Positions 55,901 to 64,000 of a stretch of 64,000 nucleotides of DNA are shown here, in pieces (position 1 is the first letter of the stretch; each line of letters opens with the position of its first letter). Made by a program: the position numbers and the translations under genes. The notes under the pieces are model-generated. The model made no database searches and was not told where the DNA came from. It saw nothing but the letters and a program-made list of their open reading frames with translations. Origin of the DNA: Corynespora cassiicola (taxonomy: Eukaryota; Ascomycota; Dothideomycetes; Pleosporales; Corynesporascaceae); contig JAEUWY010000006.1 of assembly GCA_022059125.1 (NCBI GenBank), positions 620,001-684,000 of the forward strand. The letters are read 5' to 3'.

Positions 55901-55954
55901 GCTGTCCCGGAAGAGGCTACCGTCACGCAGCCTACGACTTCAACTTCGACTTGA
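52913..55954 (+). CDS. SET3: SET3-like protein (PHD finger and SET domain)
   Basis: Intronless, 1013 residues. A PHD finger spans residues 50-92 with the Cys4-His-Cys3 pattern (CICGFSDDDGNTVLCEKC, HIVC, CTDC). The SET domain spans about 305-425: VETRVPAGGFVGELKG, DTRHEGTILRYARRSCNPNM and FCFVAMREIEPGEELTVGW, followed by a Cys-containing stretch (FGGCACDN). The usual catalytic motif NHxC is replaced by RSCNPN, as in Set3/UpSET proteins that bind rather than methylate. Yeast Set3 is the scaffold of a histone deacetylase complex read through H3K4me2. The remaining 580 residues are Ser/Pro-rich with a basic patch and short K-S-P/ K-E-P repeats (VKEPSVKEPTPSKEPTPPP). The start is the first Met after a long 5' leader. 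Nuclear by inference. Confidence 0.93.
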   Translation: MTDVSSVKAHADSQPASVALFGAPPPPAVTNGSPALDGTIEEEESSTIKCICGFSDDDGNTVLCEKCDTWQHIVCYYESAHHVPDVHECTDCLPRPVDTKRAAEKQRLRREMHSIGERKGRPKTTAKSHKKRVKDPLGSVQPNGWAVHSNNDLHYPSERKSGSPRDQPPPNKRPKTSHRASGSVNMISQAPALAPASRKRAGSTMLNGHSPVKSPTDPEGPIEEFSLEFMNLYRQPEPPSTDSNSYTDIRVANDISLWLNDRDALIEATGGRGPGEVFERIESTIEDMEASSAPAITKQTEVDPAIKAHGLNPQWHFLTVETRVPAGGFVGELKGRIGRKQDYFSEPSNRWEFLRHPEPFVFFPPHLPIYIDTRHEGTILRYARRSCNPNMIMKILTQGPETGYHFCFVAMREIEPGEELTVGWDINAEVRQQLLKAVNNGDIKKEGFKKIQPWVACVLANFGGCACDNSAGYECLLERARRNNSTYAEPAPPPKSTKGRKSKKSQVSPLSTGHATNSRAGSEAFHREAVDDDNMDARSTSGSHKSSSRDITPATHFSVDGDLKMSDRERRKLQQQERLFEQLEYDEQHKGKRGKRNSAGSTLNTPSLSSSVSALPFRPRFVAKTRKQRQLGHSEVSPSGRHPREHSHGVARKTSGGSARANGKVIHRPKPVYADASTQTEDDEASAASSTPPVKARVMRPPVSFKRRLLQQAQEEKLQRERIRSASVKMEVKSPALKDVSSTKPSPVPPPAPLEEPTAMDITTEPAVDIAVKEPSVKEPTPSKEPTPPPSEDVEMQDADEPVTSRPSSPKLEEEMPDAPDPEPAASANSHVPTQLPPPPWPTITSPTVSDSSAPVALPTSASPSEPSEKPVDLHVEMPPKPDLTNPTASTNSVVTPGSVSSVVITGAAAQSPVNAGSAPSSFSPAVTNAVNPGPARKKLSLSDYTSRRAKMAQTQSTGPNGASEKHQPIVSPTLSNASLPTQASPPGKGSEPSLSAVPEEATVTQPTTSTST

Positions 55955-57126
55955 GTACCGATACCCCCGCTCCTTCGGATTCCTTTTTCTTTGTCTTGAA
56001 TGCAGGACGCACGGTGGGGGCGCTGGGTGACCCCTTTGCTCATGCCCGGTTTTGCAATGTACATTATATAATCTTGCTATGCGGACCCTTTCTTTTTCTT
56101 TTCTTACGACTTCTGAAGCGTTCTGTCGACGCTATGAGATCAATTTCCGGCCTCGGTCTAGGAGGGACTGTTTCTTCTTCCCATGTAATGGGTCCTTGTT
56201 TTTGCCTGTTTACGAGGCACTTAACCCCTGCTTTCCAAGAGGATGTGCCACGATTGTGGTTTCTATGGATGTCTAGATGCACGATGTGTGTGGATGAAGG
56301 CGTTGTGAAAAGACGGATGGCGATTGCGCCTCTCGGGAATCGTGGAAAAGCACGGCTAGTTAGCTTTTATGGTCTCAATATCCTCTCCACATTGAATGGA
56401 TGGCGGATGCAGGTTCTGGGCCTGTCCCCGGAATTGAAAAGTATCAAGTTCATAAAGTTATTGCTGCGTGATGTTGTCTATTTCGAATGATGAATCATAG
56501 TCATCCATCTTGCTGATCCTCTGTTGGATATAACGTACCAGCAGGCGGTTTGCCAAGCTTGAATGTGTAGTCAAACTCATTCAGCTCGGTATGTTGTCTA
56601 AAGCATGTTTAGGAGATTTCGTTCATAACGCAACAGCGCTGTGAGTCAACATTCTCTCTCACTATATATGCCCCTAATTTCTACATGCTCACGGCCCCGC
56701 CCTATATTAGTGTGCCATACAATCGGACATGCCACGAGGGATGCTTTGTCCGGCCCTTTGTCCACCATCCCAAGAACGACTTGCTGCACACCCCTACCAC
56801 CCCCAAACCGCCATCTCCTTTCAGCACCAACCTATTTCTTTGTAGGTAATGTCAGTATGCCCCGTTTTGAAAATTTCCTGCGGCCAATACGGGCTCTTGG
56901 TCTGGGCCGTAGCCGCAAAGCAACAAGGCTGTCATCACAGTGGCGCTTCTCTTTCTGCCACCATGAAAAAGAGTGGCCTCTTCCATCACTCTCTCATTCT
57001 TTTGAATATCTTGAATGCTTTGGCTTCATTCTATCTTCTTTCGACGTCGCTGTCGCTGCAGTGGTGTCTTTGACTTTTAGATATCCGCGCAACCCCCTCG
57101 TACATACCTGTCTACAGAACATTATC
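55955..57126. other. Intergenic region
   Basis: SET3 3' flank and promoter of the cupredoxin-like gene. Frames such as the one at 56641, open into the next gene, have no family or start-context support. No separate gene called. Confidence 0.4.
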
Positions 57127-59164
57127 ATGGCAAAAGCACCTAGGGCCTTCTGGTCCTGGAGCGATGGTTTTTTCGTTTTCTTCTTACTCTCCCATGCTAT
57201 TGTATCCGGCAATGCACAAACCGTCGCCGCTCCTTCGCCACCCGCGCCTGGCGTAGCATCAACGAGCACCGTTTCAGCTCCAGCTTCCACTGCCGCTAGG
57301 CCGGTGTCTCCTTCGGGAGATAGCAGCATTACATCCAAAACGGAGACCTCAACGAGTCCACCGCCATCTTCATCAGCAGAGCCACAGACATACACCATCC
57401 AAGTCGGCAATGCAGATCACAAATTCAAGCCTGACGTTGTGCAGGCTGAGGTCGGTGATGTGAGTGCCCAGCTCTTATTTACCATACACCTTCTTAGTGC
57501 TACTTTCCCTTGATAAGCACAGGGCACCACATTTTGTATGCATACTCTCTTTCCACACGGTCAAATTTGGAGATTAGCTGGAAAGAACACATTTACTAAA
57601 ACATCTACCTATTACCAGACGGTCGAATTCCACTTTTACCCACAAAACCACAGCGTCGTGCGCGCAGAATACGAGTATCCATGTATACCGTACGAGATGA
57701 CTGGTGTCGGCAAGAGGGGCTTCTTCTCTGGGTTCAACCCCGTGGATGCAATATTGAGCTCTGTGAGTCCTTTCTCTCTCATGGTTTCACCAGCTAGGGT
57801 CAAGATCTGCATAACCTCCATTTCAAAGTGGACAAGAGGACTTGGAAGACGTCCACGATTCGATGAACAATCACTGACAAGACATGCTCGATCGACGCAC
57901 AGCCACCCAAATACTCACTCTTGATCAATGAAACGCAGCCCATCTTCTTCTACTGCAGCGCTCCAGGAAGCTGTATAACATGGGGCATGGTGGGCGTAAT
58001 CAACCCCGTGAGTCCTCCACCTTCCACCATCCAGTTCCCAACCTGACCCCAACCCAAGAACTCAACAACCTCCCTCCAAAACCACCGCCAAATCGCCCAA
58101 GACTCCTCCTTCATGCTCCAACCCGGCGAGCCCTTCCCCGCCGAATCCCCCCTCCCCTCCCCATCTTCTTCCTTAATCCCCACCCCCAACCCCCCAGCCA
58201 AATCCTCCTCCTCCTCCTCCTCGTCGTCTTCGCTGTCCCCCGGAGCAATCGCCGGCATCGTCCTCGGCACCCTCGCCCTCCTCGCCCTATCCGCCCTCCT
58301 CTTCTCCTCCTGGAACCGCCTCCTTTCCCCGAAAGCCGACATGCACCGCAAGAGCAACACCATCGCACCCCACGCCCCCAGAAGCCCCACCGTACCCGGG
58401 GGTTTCTTTGGCAGCGGCGGCGGCGGCGGCGGCGGCGGCGGAGGAGGAGGAGGAGGAGGACGAGGAGGAGGACGAGGGGCGGAAACGCTACCCCGGATGC
58501 GCGACTCGGATGCCGTGCCGCCGGGGTACTATCCCTCTGTGCCTGCCCACGGCCACGGCCATGCATTTCCGCAGCCGCATGCTCGCTCTCCGCCTCCGCC
58601 TCCCTGTCCGCTGCCCCACGCTTATACTACGGACACGTACCGTAGCTTGTCCGTGCCGCCGCTGCCGCCGCCTGGTGCTGGGGTTGGCTTGCTCGATCGA
58701 CGGGCGTCGGTGCGGTCAGTGGGTGGGACGTTCGATGTGAGTCCTGCGACGGGGTATTATGTGCGGACGCATGATGGGCTGCAACAACAACAACACCACC
58801 CGCAGCAGCAACAGCAGCAGCAGCAGCAGCAGCAGCAAGAGTACGACGCAAAGATGATGGGGGTTTCGGGTGGGTTTGTGGGGTATAGGAGGCAGGGTGG
58901 GCTTGATAGGAGGGCAGGGGAGAATATGTAAGTGCTTCCGTCTTCGTACCTAGGCACGCTTTCTGTTGTCACGAGTTCTCTGGTTGAAGAAAAAGTTGCG
59001 AGTTTTTCTGACGACTTCTTTTCTTGTGCTGCAGACCTGTGCATTCGGAGCGCCCGGCGCCGGGGTACTACGAGACTATGTCTGGACTTCCCGAACCCTA
59101 CCATGTCAACGAGAGGCAAGGACCTGCGGAGATGGATGGCAATGTGTCGCCTAAGAGGATATAA
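57127..59164 (+). CDS. Cupredoxin-like membrane-anchored extracellular protein
   Basis: Five exons, 57127-57459, 57619-57762, 57903-58007, 58059-58927 and 59035-59164, give 526 residues. A signal peptide (1-31) and a Ser/Thr/Pro-rich linker precede a plastocyanin-like domain about residues 95-215: YTIQVGNADHKFKPDVVQAEVGD, TVEFHFYPQNHSVVRAEYEYPC, then FFYCSAPGSCITWGMVGVINP. The copper-site Cys is present in FYCSAP, and one His is in PQNHSV, but the usual second His near the Cys appears replaced (SAPGSC), so copper binding is doubtful. A transmembrane helix (SPGAIAGIVLGTLALLALSA) follows and leads into a cytoplasmic tail with poly-Gly and poly-Gln tracts. This architecture is common in fungal serine-rich surface proteins of unknown function. 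Exon joins all keep frame. Confidence 0.85.
58411..58463 (+). repeat. GGC/GGA triplet repeat coding poly-Gly
   Basis: Runs of ggc then gga triplets, about 17 codons, coding a Gly stretch in the cytoplasmic tail of the cupredoxin-like protein. Directly visible. Typical of expandable microsatellites. Confidence 0.85.
58782..58838 (+). repeat. CAA/CAG triplet repeat coding poly-Gln
   Basis: Two blocks of caa/cag triplets separated by CACCACCCG code Gln runs near the C-terminus of the same protein. Directly visible. Confidence 0.85.
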
Positions 59165-59553
59165 TGGCAATTAGGACGGATGCACCTCGGTTTGTTTTTG
59201 GTTATTCTACCTTCGGCTCATATACTCTGTGCAAAGTACAATAAAGTCTTATAGGCAAAAAAAAACACTTTTCAATCGAAAGGGACATATTCTTGAATTG
59301 CTATCTGTGTGGGGATTTTTTTTTGATCTGGTTAAAGGCATTCGCTGCGTACTTTCGTAATCATCATTCGTACTAAATTGTTTGATACCTTTGAGGGGCC
59401 TTGTTTGTCTGCAATGACGACAATTCAGTTTCAAATATTGTTCTGTCCCGTCTTACCACCGCGTAATAGCAGGGTTTTATTCCAACATTTCTGCTGCTTG
59501 AATTAGATGAAAGTGATCTGGTAGTCGACAAACTAGCCCGATCGCTGCGTCTT
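59165..59553. other. Intergenic region between convergent genes
   Basis: Shared 3' flank. An A9 tract (59257-59265) and a T8 tract (59317-59325) may be polyadenylation or termination elements. No gene seen. Confidence 0.4.
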
Positions 59554-61048
59554 TCAGCTTAGGCCCGGATCGCCAAATCCGTAGGGATCACTGCTCGACG
59601 AACTACCGGAACCGGACGCATAACCAGACGGCGCGGCGGATAGTTTGTCTCTTGGCGAGGGTTGCCATACCGGGAATCCGTCCGGAGGCTGGCTCTCTCC
59701 GGATGGCTTGCCGCGAGAGTAATCTGCGAGGCTGCCGTTGATGCCCACGAGAGCCCAAGCGAAGACGGCGACGTCACGGATACTTTGCATAAAAGCATTC
59801 TGCGCTGCGGGAATAGCGGCTGGCTGTGGCATGGCGGGATGCTGAGCACCGAGCGGGTAGGGTGGCGCTTGCGGCAGAGGTGGGTTGAAGACAGGCTCTG
59901 GTGCCCAAGGGGCTGCAAAGACTCCATGAGGCTCGCCGTCTCGTACGGCGGGGATTGCAGTAGGTACCATGGGACGAGCGCGCCGCAGACACACGACCAG
60001 GCCATCTGAAGTGCAGGAAATGACAGCCTCGAGCTCAATGGGCTCTGCCTGGGACTCGGAGCGTGGCGAAGCGTCACCGACGGACGAGCCGTTGGTGGCT
60101 GAGCGGCGGCTGCTGCTGCCACCAGAATCCGTGCGGAGGTTGGCAGGGGCAGAATGGCCATTACGACGCTCTCCAGGCTCTGATTCATCGTCGTCGGAGG
60201 TGGTGGCATCCGTCATTAATTCATCCTCGCTCTCCGATGTGGTTGCTTCAGGCGGATCGTCCTGCCGGGGGTCCCGAAAGCGGAAGCGCAGGTAGGCAAT
60301 CGAGTCGTTGCCCTTGGCAGATTCGATACACCGGACGGCCCCGTCCAGACAGGCATGGTCTATGCAGTAATAAAAGCTGCGACCCTTCATGGCCTCGCTG
60401 GGGATGCCGATGATTTGCTCGATGCCGCTTGTGGCATACATGATCGCCAAGGACCGCGTGAATCGATTGAGAAACAAGGCTGCACGGGGCTCATGCGTCT
60501 GGTCTTCTGGTCCAAGCGTGAACTTGCTGGACAAGTGTGAGAGCATGTGATAGCGCGGATCTTTTGGAGATGAAGAGAAGAGTTTTCGGATGACAGGAGC
60601 CTCGACCGCTCGTTCTGATTGGAGTTTAATTGGGTGGATCTTTGGGCAATTGGGGTGATTGGGTGACTTACTCTGACTGTTGATGCCCTGTCTGTATATG
60701 CTGGTGCAGCAGACCATGACATCGTAGACGACGGAGAAGCAGCATTCGCACGACACCCAGTCGCCCTGGCGGTTCCTGATGCGGCAGTAGGTCAGGACGG
60801 CAGCCTTGTCTAGGCGGACTCCACGGTTGTGGAGCTTCTTGGCGACGGGGACCTCGTCGGGGTGGAAGAAGTCCCAGCTCGAGCGGTTCACGACCTCGTC
60901 TGGGGTGTGGCCCAGGATGTCGACGATGGAGTCGGACGAGTAGAGGATGCGGGCATCCTCAGAGAGGTCTAAGGGTGTAAGCGGTGACTCGCACCGTGTC
61001 AGACGACAGGTCAGACTTGCCGTGGATGGTAATGAAGGTGGTGTCCAT
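59554..61048 (-). CDS. PAS-domain protein with a GC-AG intron
   Basis: Three exons, 61021-61048, 60672-60968 and 59554-60614, give 461 residues. The first exon encodes MDTTFITIH and is joined through a 52-nt intron whose donor is GCAAGT, giving MDTTFITIHDLSEDARILYSS; the GT alternative in this region (GTGCGAG, 26 nt) is too short and leaves the wrong frame. The PAS core follows: DSIVDILGHTPDEVVNRSSW, FFHPDE, then the second PAS-like half with TRSLAIMYATSGIEQIIGIP, EAMKGRSFYYCIDHACL. The C-terminal half is Ser/Pro/Gly-rich and disordered. Fungal proteins with tandem PAS motifs of this white-collar-like type act as sensors or scaffolds; there is no GATA finger and no LOV Cys motif (GxNCRFLQ), so blue-light photoreception is unlikely. 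It is transcribed divergently from EED. Confidence 0.85.
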
Positions 61049-62084
61049 GGTGGTTGACGAGCCGAGTGCCGGGCAACCGCAGTGGTCCTAATTGTCGAAT
61101 CTAATAATTCGCTCTTGACCAGCGGAGGGGGAGAGGCGGAGAGGGGCTACTCGGGGGAGAGAAATATGTGCACAGGCGGTGCTGTGGTACGAAGGAGGGC
61201 GGGCAGTGGCAGTGGTGGTGGCACGCACCGTCCGGATAAGGTTGGGCAGCGCAGGGCGACACGACTGTGCGAGTGGCAAGCGTAACGGGCGCGGTGAAGA
61301 CGCGCGAGGAACGGCGGGATGTTGATATATGGGGAATGGGGGGGGGGAGGCGGATCAACAATTGCGTCACCGCGAGGCGGCCGGGGCTGGCAGGGCTCGC
61401 AGGGCTCGTGGGGCGCTCGGTCGCGAGGTGAGGATGGGTTGAAAGATTTATATCAGGAAGTCGAGATGGGGCAGGCGCGGCCCAGAACAGCTAGAAGCGG
61501 CGGCGCTGACCAGCATAAAGCAACGGCCGGACAAGCAGGAAGAGGCGGCTCAGCTGGGCAGAGAGCAGCGACAGTGGGGACTGGCAATTGGCGTGCAGGG
61601 CCCGGCAGCGGGCGGGCAGCAGAGCGAGTAGCAGGCGAGCATCCGCGAGAGGGCAGGGCGAGCTGGGCGCTGCTTCGAGGGTCGCTGCGGGACGAGGGCG
61701 CCACGGCGTCAGCGAACAGGCCAGACAAGATCAGACCCTGCGCCTGTCGGAAGAAGAGGCAGGGCGGGACGGCATTCGCTGGCCCACGGCGCGGTCGACG
61801 AGCTGTCACGGCGAGCGGGCGCCGGCGCCCTAGGGCGGTGGTCGTGAGTGGCCCGCGCGGCGAGCGATCGCCGGCCGGGAAGGGCAGCGAAGGGCTGGGG
61901 GAGGACTTTGGGGATAGGCTTTGGGGCTCTGGAGCTCTGGAGCTCTGGGGGGACAGGAGCTGGCTGTCACGTTTGTGCGGGCGGGAGCAGGCAGGCGGCG
62001 ACTCGGGGCGGGCTGAGGGCGCTGGAGGCTCGAGGGCTGGCAATACGCCATGCGCAAGAAGAAGCCATTGTTTTTCTTTTTTGT

Positions 62085-62121
62085 TTGCCTGCCCGCCTGC
62101 CCGCCTGCCCGCCTGCCCGCC
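62085..62121 (+). repeat. Tandem repeat, unit gcctgccc
   Basis: Four to five consecutive copies of an 8-base unit (gcctgcccgcctgccc...) are visible in the promoter region of EED. Confidence 0.75.
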
Positions 62122-62212
62122 GACCACCGGGGGAAAAACCCCCGGGGAGGAGCACACGTGCCCCGCCCAGAGGGCCCCTCCCCTCGCCAGCGCCGTCGCC
62201 CTGCTCTGCTCT

Positions 62213-62272
62213 GCGTGTGCGTGTGCGTATGCGTGGGCGTGGGCGTATGCGTGGGCGTGGGCGTGGTGCGTG
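62213..62272 (+). repeat. Tandem GT-rich repeat, units tgcgtgtgcgta and tgggcgtgggcg
   Basis: Alternating gtgcgtatgcgtgggcgtgggc units over about 60 bases. Alternating purine-pyrimidine sequence of this type can adopt Z-DNA. Directly visible. Confidence 0.75.
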
Positions 62273-62617
62273 GTGCGTACTGTGTAGGCCCCTGCCCCCG
62301 TTGGCATGCGTGATGCTACTACTGCTTGCGGGCAGAGGTGGAGCAACCGTGGTAGGCACTGCAGGACACGAGCCTAGCACGGCGGCCTGGCACGACAACC
62401 GGCACCGCGACAGGGCACTTCGTCATTTTCTGCCCGCTATGCAAGCGGCGCCTGCGCCTTGGAACCCACCGCTCCGGAGGCCTTTCCGAAAAGCAAGCAC
62501 CGCACCGCTGCCAGAGTCCAGACTACAAAAGAGAAGAGAGGCGAGAGCATCATCGCGGCGCCCGCTTCTCCGCCTTTCTCCTGCCTGCCCCCATCATCTC
62601 CGCCGTCTCCGTCTTCA

Positions 62618-62619
62618 CT

Positions 62620-62656
<37 letters not shown>
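62618..62656 (+). repeat. GTC triplet repeat
   Basis: About 12 consecutive tcg/gtc triplets in the EED leader region; directly visible. Confidence 0.8.
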
Positions 62657-62657
<1 letters not shown>

Positions 62658-63288
62658 TGACATGTCCATGTTTTCACGGCTGTAGGCGAACGTTGTACCC
62701 ATCCATCCCGTCATCGCCGATCCAGGGCCTGGTACGCGACGCTAGTCCTACCGCTGCCAAGCCATAACCACCACCACCACCACCACCATCGCCTGCTCCT
62801 CGAGAAACACACTCCAGCTACAGCCAGACCGAGACGCCCCGGCCTGCATGCCCGCCCCAATCCTCCGCTGACTGACTGACTGATGAACCCTCCGCCTCAC
62901 GCACCGTCCTGTCGAATCTCTTGCCTCGCCTCCCCTTCCTTATCTCCCTGCCCTTGTAATCATGCCGTCTGCCGCCCGTGCCCTCTGCTTCCCCATCCCC
63001 TCTACCAAACCCACCCCTCCACCGCTTGTTGCACCTCACAGCCGTCAGACTTTCCTCGCGACTAGTCACGGCTAAACCCCTGCGGGACCTGCCTGCTTCT
63101 CTCTTGCCTGCTTCGGGACTGGGGCAAGGGTCCTTCCAAGCACCACCTGCTTCTGCCCCCGGCCGCCCGTTTTCTCCACTAAGCTCATGTCACTCCCGCC
63201 TTCTATTGGGCCGCAACCAGTCTCCTACTTCCGCGCACAGGCGAGCTTCCTGCGCCCTGCGTAACTCTGCGCCCGCCTGACAGCACGA

Positions 63289-64000
63289 ATGATGCAGCGT
63301 CATGGCGACCTGCCCTCGCGTCGGGCAACCGTCACTCTTGGGGTACGTTTGCATGCACCGAGACCACTTCCCGGTCCACCGCTAACCATGTCTCTCCTAG
63401 CCCAGAGGCCATCCCGTCGTCAGTAAGTTGCTTTCGAGTCCCTGTCCTAGTGCTGCCGTTCATGCCTCCCAGGGCATCAATGGCACGATGTGAGCTTCTG
63501 CCCGTACACCAGTGTCGACCCTGTGTTTGCGGTGACGGGGGGCACCGCCACCGTCGTATGCCGCTGCGTGCTCGACGCGGAAACTTCAATCGAAATCCTC
63601 CGCTGGTTTGAAGACGATGAGGAGAGGAAGCCCGACGATCCGCTTGTGCTCAACAGCTTGGCCTGGTCTCAGGCCAAGAACGGAGACCCCATCTTGTGTG
63701 TGGGCGGGAACACGCCGCACATCAAAGTCCTCAATGTCACGACTGGAGAACTAGTCACCACACTCAACGGTCACGGTGACCACGTCAACGACCTGGTCGT
63801 ATCACCCATCGACCCTGACCTTGTTGCATCAGCTTCCTTTGACTGCAGCGTGCGGATATGGAGCCTGGATCCTGACCACAGACGTCAGCCATTGGCTGCT
63901 CAATGCCACGGTCTCGGCCACAACGAGGGTATCCTCGCCCTCTGCTGGCATCGAAAAGGCCGGTACTTGCTGTCGGGTGGCTTGAGCCCCACGGTGAACC
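63289..64000 (+). CDS. EED: Polycomb PRC2 subunit EED, 5' part (runs off window)
   Basis: Exons 63289-63342, 63401-63422 and 63473 onward; the gene continues past the window edge. The 22-base second exon encodes PRGHPVV with the split Arg codon. The joined N-terminus MMQRHGDLPSRRATVTLG-PRGHPVV-RHQWHDVSFCPY leads into WD40 repeats: PVFAVTGGTATVVCRCVL, then LAWSQAKNGDPILCVGGNT, GHGDHVNDLVVSPIDPDLVASAS with SVRIWSLDP, and GHNEGILALCWHRKGRYLLSGG. The FAVTGG opening and the first-repeat layout fit EED/ESC proteins, which bind H3K27me3 and activate the PRC2 methyltransferase Ezh2/Kmt6. In filamentous fungi PRC2 silences subtelomeric and secondary-metabolite genes. Two adjacent Met codons are possible starts. 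The C-terminal blades are not visible. Confidence 0.88.

Larger units (their letters stand above)
61049..63288. other. GC-rich divergent intergenic region with tandem repeats
   Basis: About 2.2 kb between the PAS gene and EED. Long open frames on both strands result from GC bias and mirror one another; none has a domain. The region holds several simple repeats, listed separately, and likely long 5' leaders. A pyrimidine-rich block (62560-63280) precedes EED. Confidence 0.5.

Noticed and set aside
55951..56490. 179-codon plus-strand frame overlapping the SET3 stop
   Set aside because: Lies in the SET3 3' flank, overlaps its last codons and has no domain or leader.
61319..62660. Overlapping long frames of 270-322 codons on both strands in the PAS/EED interval
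   Set aside because: GC-rich sequence gives few stops; the frames overlap one another, are low complexity and have no domain.
1..64000. CRISPR arrays, rRNA genes or intact transposons
   Set aside because: None found: no regularly spaced repeats, no rRNA-like conserved blocks, and no transposase, integrase or reverse transcriptase motifs in any frame.

Overview
The window is nuclear DNA of a filamentous ascomycete (Pezizomycotina), most likely a dothideomycete. This rests on many short 45-70 nt introns, intron-bearing tRNA genes, and recognisable fungal families: HET, ECM11, PNS1, DUF6594, RKM5, mannitol-1-phosphate dehydrogenase and an EED/PRC2 subunit. The lineage is inferred from gene content; no marker sequence was compared.

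Layout. 0.6-11.3 kb is a housekeeping block: SMC2 condensin subunit, a disordered fungal protein, a HAUS6/augmin-like protein and an HDDC2-type HD-domain phosphohydrolase. 12.4-21.6 kb is an AT-richer accessory block: a secreted TRI14-like protein, a secreted GH43 glycosidase, a fructosamine-kinase-like protein, a HET-domain protein and an unrecognised small gene. 22.6-26.7 kb carries mannitol-1-phosphate 5-dehydrogenase and the choline-transporter-like PNS1. 28.6-31.4 kb holds a convergent pair that looks like part of a terpenoid pathway: a Baeyer-Villiger monooxygenase and a PaxB/Pyr4-type integral-membrane cyclase. 32-35.2 kb has ECM11 and an F-box-like protein. 35.3-43.2 kb is a second accessory block: tRNA-Tyr, a caspase-like C14 protein, a 92-aa small protein, a DUF6594 membrane protein, a short-chain dehydrogenase, a three-copy tRNA-Val array and tRNA-Glu. 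From 44.6 kb to the end the sequence turns GC-rich and housekeeping again: long-chain acyl-CoA synthetase, RKM5 methyltransferase, a secreted carboxylesterase with a lectin-like N-terminus, SET3, a cupredoxin-like surface protein, a PAS-domain protein and the 5' part of the Polycomb subunit EED, which runs off the window.

Exon structures were built by hand from splice signals, reading-frame continuity and family knowledge. No transcript data were available. The most interesting items are the tRNA-Val array, whose introns co-vary with the anticodon, the BVMO/terpene-cyclase pair, the C-type-lectin-like/carboxylesterase fusion and the caspase-like neighbourhood. There are also several gene-structure surprises: a GC-AG intron, two stop-free introns of 3n length, and very small first exons.
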